Shown one piece after another: positions 5,634 to 10,101 of a stretch of DNA of 10,101 nucleotides. Position 1 is the stretch's first letter, and every line of letters starts with the position of its first letter. This stretch comes from Patescibacteria group bacterium UBA1441. GTDB taxonomy: Bacteria; Patescibacteriota; Minisyncoccia; Minisyncoccales; UBA1441. The notes beneath the pieces are model-generated. The model did not search any database. It was not told the origin of the DNA and saw only the letters and a program-made list of their open reading frames with translations. The position numbers were made by a program, and so were the translations under genes. The stretch covers positions 23,167 through 33,267 of the forward strand of contig DCTL01000002.1 of assembly GCA_002329255.1 (NCBI GenBank), in the 5' to 3' direction.

Positions 5634-7395
5634 CTTCAAGAATAGCTTTAATACGACGAACTCCCGCACTCGAGGATTGTTCTTTGACAATACGAAAACG
5701 ACCTAAATCTTGAGTGTTTTTAACATGTGGGCCGGCACAGACCTCTCGCGAGACAATTGAGCCATCCCTATTAATAATAGCATAAACATCAACTTCTGTT
5801 GGATATTGATGTCCCTCAACCGTTAATACCCCTTGGGCCTCTGCTTCACTTAATTTCATTGACTCCTTGGTCATCGCTAATCCAGATTGAATATATTGAT
5901 TAACCCGTCGACTGACTTCCATTAATTCTTCTTCTGTTAACGGTCGACTGAAAGAAAAATCAAATCGCAACCGTTCTGGATTAATATCAGATCCGCGCTG
6001 ACGAACTTCAGAACCGAGAACTTCTCTTAAAGCTGCTTGGAGTAAATGAGTTGCCGTATGGAGCTTAGTAATAGCCTGGCTTTGATCCGATAAACCCTCT
6101 TCCTTAAGACCGTGTCCACCAAACTTCTTTTCCGCTCCTCGACGAGATATCTTTTTATGTTCTTCAATCGCCCGTTCAACTTCTTGACGATCAAATTGAT
6201 AACCCTGCTTTTCCAGCTCTTGAGGTGAAAGTCCATAGGTAGAATAAAGCTTAAAAGCTTCCTGTCCACTGATCTGTTGACCAACTGCCGATAATTGGGA
6301 CAGCCCCTTCTGAATAGCTCTTGATAAGCGATTCCGCTCTTTCTCTAGAATTAAATCAGCCTGACTAGCAGCTCCTTGAATCTCTGGATAAATTTTAAAG
6401 TATTTATCTTCGAGCCACTTCAAAGCGGCAGACAGATGATCCGGTTTGATCTGAAGATCATCCGCCGCTTCAATTAATCGACGAATGATCCGTCGTAAAA
6501 CATATCCCTGTTCGACATTGCTGGGTTCAATCCCTTCACTGACTAAAAATATAACCCCCCGTAGATGATCAAATAGAATACGATAAGGTTTCGGCCGGTG
6601 GTGATAATCATCCGGTGTAGCATTGAGATGTTCAAGCATCGGTTGGAAAAGATCTGTTTCAAAAACTGAAGACACTCCCTGAACCGCTAAAGTTAAACGT
6701 TCTAGTCCCATTCCCGTATCAATTCCGACCTGCTCTAATGGACTTAAAGACCCGGATTCATCTTGATAGTATTGATTAAAAACTAAATTCCAAATTTCCA
6801 CAAAACGGCCACAAGAACAACCAGGTTGACATTGATCACCTCGCGAACAAGGTTGACCAGTAGAATCATAATGAATTTCAGTTGTCGGACCACAAGGGCC
6901 TGATCGACCAGTCGGTCCCCAAAAATTATCCTCGCGCCCATAAGGTAAAATCACATCCGAACTAATACCTAATTTTTGCCAAATTTCTTTAATCTCTAAA
7001 TCAGCCGAGAGTCCTTTGTCCCCGCCAAAATAAGTAAAACGCAGACGCTCCAAGGGGAGCTGATATTCTTTAGTTAAAATCTCTAAAGCCCAGGCAGCTG
7101 CCTCGGTTTTAAAGTAATCTCCAAAACTAAAGTTTCCTAACATTTCTAAAAAAGTCAGATGACTTTGATCACCCACCTGATCGATATCAGAAGTTCGAAA
7201 ACACTTCTGACAGGAAGTAACTCGTGAGCCAAAAGGAGACTTTTCGGATAAGAAATATTTCTTAAATGGTTGCATGCCAGCCGTCGTCAACAAAACACTC
7301 GGATCGTCGGTCACCAAAGGAGCGGAGGGAACTATTTGATGCCCCTTGTCCTCGAAAAACTTTAAAAATTTCTGACGAATTTGATCAGCTTCCAT
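5626..7395 (-). CDS. alaS: Alanyl-tRNA synthetase, short form without C-terminal domain
   Basis: It charges tRNA-Ala with alanine (ATP-dependent, class II) in the cytoplasm. The 589 residues contain the class II core: PSVLLTTAGMQPFKKYF (32-48), the motif 2 region RVTSCQKCFRTSDIDQVG then LTFLEMLGNFSFGDYF (58-95), and motif 3 as GIDTGMGLERL (224-234). A four-cysteine insert at 183, 189, 193 and 195 precedes RFVEIWNLVF and may bind metal. The tRNA-recognition helices follow, with HLRGVIFLVSEGIEPSN and GYVLRRIIRRLI (277-308). The editing domain keeps its zinc ligands as HTATH (446-450) and CAGPH (553-557). The protein stops soon after SSSAGVRRIKAI, where canonical enzymes (about 875 residues) continue into the C-Ala domain, which is absent. 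The ATG at 7395 is eight bases after the DUF458 stop, with no Shine-Dalgarno motif. The frame is intact, so this is a compact form and not a broken gene. Confidence 0.97.
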   Translation of the reverse strand: MEADQIRQKFLKFFEDKGHQIVPSAPLVTDDPSVLLTTAGMQPFKKYFLSEKSPFGSRVTSCQKCFRTSDIDQVGDQSHLTFLEMLGNFSFGDYFKTEAAAWALEILTKEYQLPLERLRFTYFGGDKGLSADLEIKEIWQKLGISSDVILPYGREDNFWGPTGRSGPCGPTTEIHYDSTGQPCSRGDQCQPGCSCGRFVEIWNLVFNQYYQDESGSLSPLEQVGIDTGMGLERLTLAVQGVSSVFETDLFQPMLEHLNATPDDYHHRPKPYRILFDHLRGVIFLVSEGIEPSNVEQGYVLRRIIRRLIEAADDLQIKPDHLSAALKWLEDKYFKIYPEIQGAASQADLILEKERNRLSRAIQKGLSQLSAVGQQISGQEAFKLYSTYGLSPQELEKQGYQFDRQEVERAIEEHKKISRRGAEKKFGGHGLKEEGLSDQSQAITKLHTATHLLQAALREVLGSEVRQRGSDINPERLRFDFSFSRPLTEEELMEVSRRVNQYIQSGLAMTKESMKLSEAEAQGVLTVEGHQYPTEVDVYAIINRDGSIVSREVCAGPHVKNTQDLGRFRIVKEQSSSAGVRRIKAILEDD

Positions 7396-7403
7396 TTTAT
7401 ATC

Positions 7404-7907
7404 TTAAGTAAAACGATCAGCCACCACTGAAGCGGCATAAGAATCGGGTTTAATTTTAGCCTCAAATCCATTGCCGTTAATCAAAGCCACCACCTCCTTA
7501 ATCATACTCCGAGTCTGACCACCTTGACCAACGTCAGCATGAATGTATCGAAATTGGTAATTGGCCCCTTCAAAAGCCTCTATTTTCTGTTGGATTAGAT
7601 CTCTTAACTCGAGCGCCAACTCACAGGAGAGCATTACCTCTTGTATAATTCTTTGATGAGGATGAGAAAAACGTTGAGGTGAAGCATTAAAACGAACTTT
7701 TTTGACAAAGAAACGACCACCAGCCCCCTTCCTTAAAACTACTACTACGATTGGAAAGACTGGATGATCTTCGGAAGAAGAATCACAGCCGACAATAATA
7801 TCATAAAAATACTCCGGCTTTTGATGAATGTAAGCCGCAATTTCTTCAATCATCTTCTGTCGACTTATCTGACCCAAACTAGCGTTGTAAAATTCAGATG
7901 ACGTCAT
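7404..7907 (-). CDS. YkuK/DUF458 family protein, predicted RNase H-like nuclease
   Basis: The 167-residue product matches the YkuK/DUF458 family (RNase H-like fold), widespread but little studied. Visible motifs are IIVGCDSSSEDHPVFPIVVVV (38-57, first acidic residue D42 at the end of a strand), the helix QRIIQEVMLSCELALEL (85-101, with E90 or E96 as a possible second acidic residue), HADVGQGGQTRSMIKEVVALI (123-143, D125), and the conserved end GNGFEAKIKPDSYAASVVADRFT (145-167, D164). Spaced acidic residues on strands and a last helix are what an RNase H-like site needs, but substrate and activity are unproven. The ATG at 7907 overlaps the map stop by four bases (ATGA), suggesting coupled translation. 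Its placement between map and alaS is not the textbook order. Confidence 0.85.
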   Translation of the reverse strand: MTSSEFYNASLGQISRQKMIEEIAAYIHQKPEYFYDIIVGCDSSSEDHPVFPIVVVVLRKGAGGRFFVKKVRFNASPQRFSHPHQRIIQEVMLSCELALELRDLIQQKIEAFEGANYQFRYIHADVGQGGQTRSMIKEVVALINGNGFEAKIKPDSYAASVVADRFT

Positions 7908-8650
7908 GACATTTGAGTTAGAATATCTACTCCTTCTTCAGTTACCGCCACTGTATGCTCGAAGTGAGCCGAACGAGAACCGTCTTGACTCACATAACTA
8001 AGTCCATCAGCGGCCAATTTAATCTGAGCTCGGCCGATAGTAACCATTGGTTCTAAACAAATGACCAAGCCTGGTTTAAGCATTAAACCCTGACCAGATC
8101 GACCAAAGTTTAAAACATCGGGCTCCTCGTGTACTGAACGACCGATACCATGGCCACAAAGCTCTCGAACGACATCAAAACCCTGCTGCCAAACATATTC
8201 ACTAATTGCCTGACCAATATCACCCAAGTAGCCGCCCGGCTTGACCGCCTCAATGCCTCTCATTAAAGCCTCTTCGGTCACATAAATCAAGCGCTCCGAT
8301 TGACCATCAATTGAGCCAACTGGCACAGTAATAGCCATGTCCGAATGAAAACCTTGATAAAAAGCCCCAAGGTCCAGAGATACAATATCACCGGATTGTA
8401 GCTGATAATCAGTTGGCGGACCATGAACAATAACTTCATTAACCGACGTGCAAAGAGCGGCGGGAAAACCATTGTAATTCTTAAAACTAGGTTCGGCCCC
8501 CGCCTGAGCAATTAAGTCTTCAGCCGCTTGATTTAATTCAGCCGTACTTAAACCCGGTCTAACCATAGATTTCAGCTCGGTCATAACTCGAGCCAGAATT
8601 TGACAAGACTGCTTAATCTGATTAACTTCCGCTGGTGTTTTAATCATCAT
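7904..8650 (-). CDS. map: Methionine aminopeptidase, type I
   Basis: It removes the initiator methionine from new proteins when the second residue is small. The 248-residue protein has all five metal ligands of the family: D93 and D104 (SLDLGAFYQGFHSDMA), H167 (CGHGIGRSVHEEP), E200 (CLEPMVTIG) and E231 (AHFEHTVAVTEEG). The substrate-binding histidines are also present, H76 in NEVIVHGPP and H174 in SVHEEP. There is no N-terminal zinc finger or extension, so this is the short bacterial type I form (E. coli 264 residues). Two ATGs stand side by side at 8650 and 8647 and sequence cannot choose between them. Either start overlaps the end of adk (ATGATGATTAA), so translation is likely coupled. The position after secY-adk is standard, but the usual next gene infA is displaced by three genes. 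Confidence 0.97.
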   Translation of the reverse strand: MMIKTPAEVNQIKQSCQILARVMTELKSMVRPGLSTAELNQAAEDLIAQAGAEPSFKNYNGFPAALCTSVNEVIVHGPPTDYQLQSGDIVSLDLGAFYQGFHSDMAITVPVGSIDGQSERLIYVTEEALMRGIEAVKPGGYLGDIGQAISEYVWQQGFDVVRELCGHGIGRSVHEEPDVLNFGRSGQGLMLKPGLVICLEPMVTIGRAQIKLAADGLSYVSQDGSRSAHFEHTVAVTEEGVDILTQMS

Positions 8651-9224
8651 CCAAGCCTAAACCCTTAAGGATATCATTAAAAACCTCTGGCCGAGTTTGC
8701 TGTCCATTAACTTCAATTAATTGGCCTCGCTTTCTTAAATCCTCAAGAGTTGGCCTAACCTCTTCCTCAAACCACCGCCAACGCACTTCCAGTACTTCAG
8801 CCACGTCATCGCTTCGAGAACGACCTTGATGTTCAGCTAATAAGCGTTGAGTTGATTCTTCTCGGGAAATATCTAAATAAACCACTCGATAGTAATCTTC
8901 CCAGTCGTACCAAGAAAGAGCCCCTCTGATCAACTCGGTTTCCAACACCCGTCGAGGACTACCATCAATTAATAAGCCTGAAAATTCACCCTTTTGATGA
9001 ATCTCTTCCATTCGATCAAACCATAAATTAGCCACCACTAAAGTCGGGACCAATTCTCCTTTGGCAATTTCTTCCTTAATTTTTTTCCCCGTATAATCAT
9101 TAATCTGCTGTCGTTCCCGTAACAAATCACCACTGGCCATTTTAGCCCAACCAAAGTGTTGACACAAAAAATCGGCCTGAGTCCCCTTTCCAGAACCCGG
9201 TGGACCGATTAAAGAAACAACCAT
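8640..9224 (-). CDS. adk: Adenylate kinase, short-LID form
   Basis: It catalyses ATP + AMP to 2 ADP in the cytoplasm. Counting from the ATG at 9224 the protein has 194 residues. The P-loop GPPGSGKGTQ is at 7-16, the AMP-site motif ASGDLLR at 30-36, and the DGSPRR motif at 87-92, where most adenylate kinases have DGFPRT. The region after R127 (LLAEHQGRSRSDD) is short, so the long LID with or without a Cys4 zinc site is absent; the arginines at 135, 137 and 148 fit the small-lid type. An alternative ATG at 9239 overlaps secY by 14 bases and would add MKTSK; it has AAGG nine bases upstream. I prefer 9224 because it gives the canonical lead MVVSLIGPPG and follows the secY stop by one base (TAA-A-ATG). 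The secY-adk-map order is a standard bacterial arrangement. Confidence 0.95.
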   Translation of the reverse strand: MVVSLIGPPGSGKGTQADFLCQHFGWAKMASGDLLRERQQINDYTGKKIKEEIAKGELVPTLVVANLWFDRMEEIHQKGEFSGLLIDGSPRRVLETELIRGALSWYDWEDYYRVVYLDISREESTQRLLAEHQGRSRSDDVAEVLEVRWRWFEEEVRPTLEDLRKRGQLIEVNGQQTRPEVFNDILKGLGLDDD

Positions 9225-9225
9225 T

Positions 9226-10101
9226 TTAGAAGTTTTCATAATCTCGCACCTTCATCTGAGCTTGAATCTGGCGCAGCGTATCCATGATCACCGCCACCAT
9301 AATTAAGAGAGAGGTGCCACCGATCATGAACTGAAAAGCGTCAATTCCGGTTAAACCTTGAATAATTGAAGGGACTAAGGCAATAAAGCCCAAAAAGAGC
9401 GCCCCGACAAAAAGACAACGTTTTAAAATATAATTCAAGCGTTGACTGGTTGGCTGGCCCGGTCGAACCCCTGGAATAAAGGCCCCTGATTTTTGTAAAT
9501 TTTCAGATATCTTATCCGGTTCAAAAGTAACCGCTGTATAGAAATAAGTAAAGGCAATAATTAACAAAAAGTAGACTAAACTATAAAGCCAAGGATTGGC
9601 TAATAAAGCATCAAGCCCACCGGCAATGCTGGCGAGAATACTATTCGGTGAATCAAGCCAAAATTGGCTAATCATTTGAGGAAAACTCATCACCGCTAAA
9701 GCAAAAATGATTGGCAACACTCCGGCCGGATTAACATTTAACGGCAAATAAGTTGTTGTTCCGCCATACATTTTCATCCCTCGAACTCGCTTTGTGTAGG
9801 AGACGGGAATATTTCTTTTACCTTCGTTAACCAAAACAACCAAAGCAATAATCAACAAACTAGCCCCGATAAAAACCAGTAGTGTCGGTAGCATCTCAAT
9901 GCTCCAATCAGCCACTAATTGAGCTAAAGACATTGGCATACCAGCAACAATTCCAGCAAAAATCATCAAAGAAACCCCATTACCAATCCCCCGCTCAGTA
10001 ATCATCTCTCCCAACCACATCAAAATTACCGCCCCCGCCGTAACAGTAATTAAAGCCCCAATCAACATCGATGGGCTGAAAGCCTCAATAATTCCTTGAT
10101 T
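9226..10101 (-). CDS. secY: Protein translocase subunit SecY, C-terminal part, cut by window edge
   Basis: SecY is the membrane channel through which SecA or ribosomes push unfolded proteins. The start lies beyond base 10101. The visible 291 residues read in frame from NQGIIEAFSPSMLIGA at the edge and make up roughly the last two thirds of the usual ~430. Landmarks are the conserved loop GEMITERGIGNGVSLMIFAG, the cytoplasmic segment GKRNIPVSYTKRVRGMKM with its basic residues, LPLNVNPAGVLPIIFALAVM, KISENLQKSGAFIPGVRPG, and the last helix with MDTLRQIQAQMKVRDYENF at the C-terminus. Several hydrophobic segments suit the later membrane helices of the channel. The TAA stop is followed after one base by the preferred adk start. 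An ATG at 10068 is an internal methionine and not the start. Confidence 0.97.
   Translation of the reverse strand, partial: NQGIIEAFSPSMLIGALITVTAGAVILMWLGEMITERGIGNGVSLMIFAGIVAGMPMSLAQLVADWSIEMLPTLLVFIGASLLIIALVVLVNEGKRNIPVSYTKRVRGMKMYGGTTTYLPLNVNPAGVLPIIFALAVMSFPQMISQFWLDSPNSILASIAGGLDALLANPWLYSLVYFLLIIAFTYFYTAVTFEPDKISENLQKSGAFIPGVRPGQPTSQRLNYILKRCLFVGALFLGFIALVPSIIQGLTGIDAFQFMIGGTSLLIMVAVIMDTLRQIQAQMKVRDYENF

Noticed and set aside
5634..5690. Longer N-terminus for the baseplate-J-like protein from a TTG at 5690
   Set aside because: It would overlap alaS by 65 bases and add a lead without likeness to anything; the ATG at 5633 gives a compact ATGACTAA overlap and a normal membrane-protein start.
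6027..6284. Minus-strand frame within alaS
   Set aside because: Out-of-frame shadow inside the AlaRS tRNA-recognition and editing region.
8287..8511. Minus-strand frame within map
   Set aside because: Out-of-frame shadow of the catalytic core of methionine aminopeptidase.
1..10101. Alternative genetic code with TGA read as glycine
   Set aside because: TGA stops rpoA, infA, rpmJ and map at family-typical ends, often overlapping or just before the next start.

Overview
Every gene in this window reads on the minus strand, so biological order runs from high to low coordinates. The window is a bacterial ribosomal-protein superoperon: the end of the spc region (secY, adk, map), then the alpha region (infA, rpmJ, rpsM, rpsK, rpsD, rpoA, rplQ), then rplM and rpsI. 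The gene set and its order are bacterial. Several traits point to the Candidate Phyla Radiation (Patescibacteria): a 589-residue alanyl-tRNA synthetase that ends right after its editing domain, a membrane-anchored protein resembling the baseplate-J-like proteins of such genomes, shortened ribosomal proteins L17 and L13, very tight gene packing and few Shine-Dalgarno motifs. TGA ends rpoA, infA, rpmJ and map at positions that fit their families, so the TGA-to-glycine code of Gracilibacteria/Absconditabacteria does not apply. The exact phylum cannot be fixed from this window.

Layout from high to low coordinates. 10101-9226: C-terminal two thirds of SecY, cut by the window edge. 9224-8640: adenylate kinase. 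8650-7904: methionine aminopeptidase. 7907-4398: a three-gene block of a YkuK/DUF458 RNase H-like protein, alanyl-tRNA synthetase, and a membrane-anchored baseplate-J-like protein. In the textbook order map is followed directly by infA, so this block looks like an insertion. 4397-4271: the only sizeable intergenic gap, holding a good sigma-70-type promoter and an imperfect GC stem-loop followed by six Ts. 4270-293: infA, rpmJ, rpsM, rpsK, rpsD, rpoA, rplQ, rplM, rpsI with gaps of 0 to 20 bases. 274-1: N-terminal part of a PD-(D/E)XK/Cas4-like nuclease, cut by the other window edge.

The genes serve the central machinery of gene expression: ribosome assembly (S13, S11, S4, L17, L13, S9, L36), initiation (IF-1), transcription (RNA polymerase alpha), tRNA charging (AlaRS), N-terminal methionine removal (Map), membrane protein export (SecY) and adenylate balance (Adk). 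The less understood members are the DUF458 protein, the baseplate-J-like protein and the nuclease at the low-coordinate end. I see no tRNA or rRNA gene, insertion sequence, CRISPR array or prophage, and no non-coding stretch over 300 bases. Most of the window is ordinary and conserved. The points worth a second look are the block inserted at the map/infA boundary, the promoter and leader in front of infA, the minimal AlaRS, and the two poorly characterised flanking genes.
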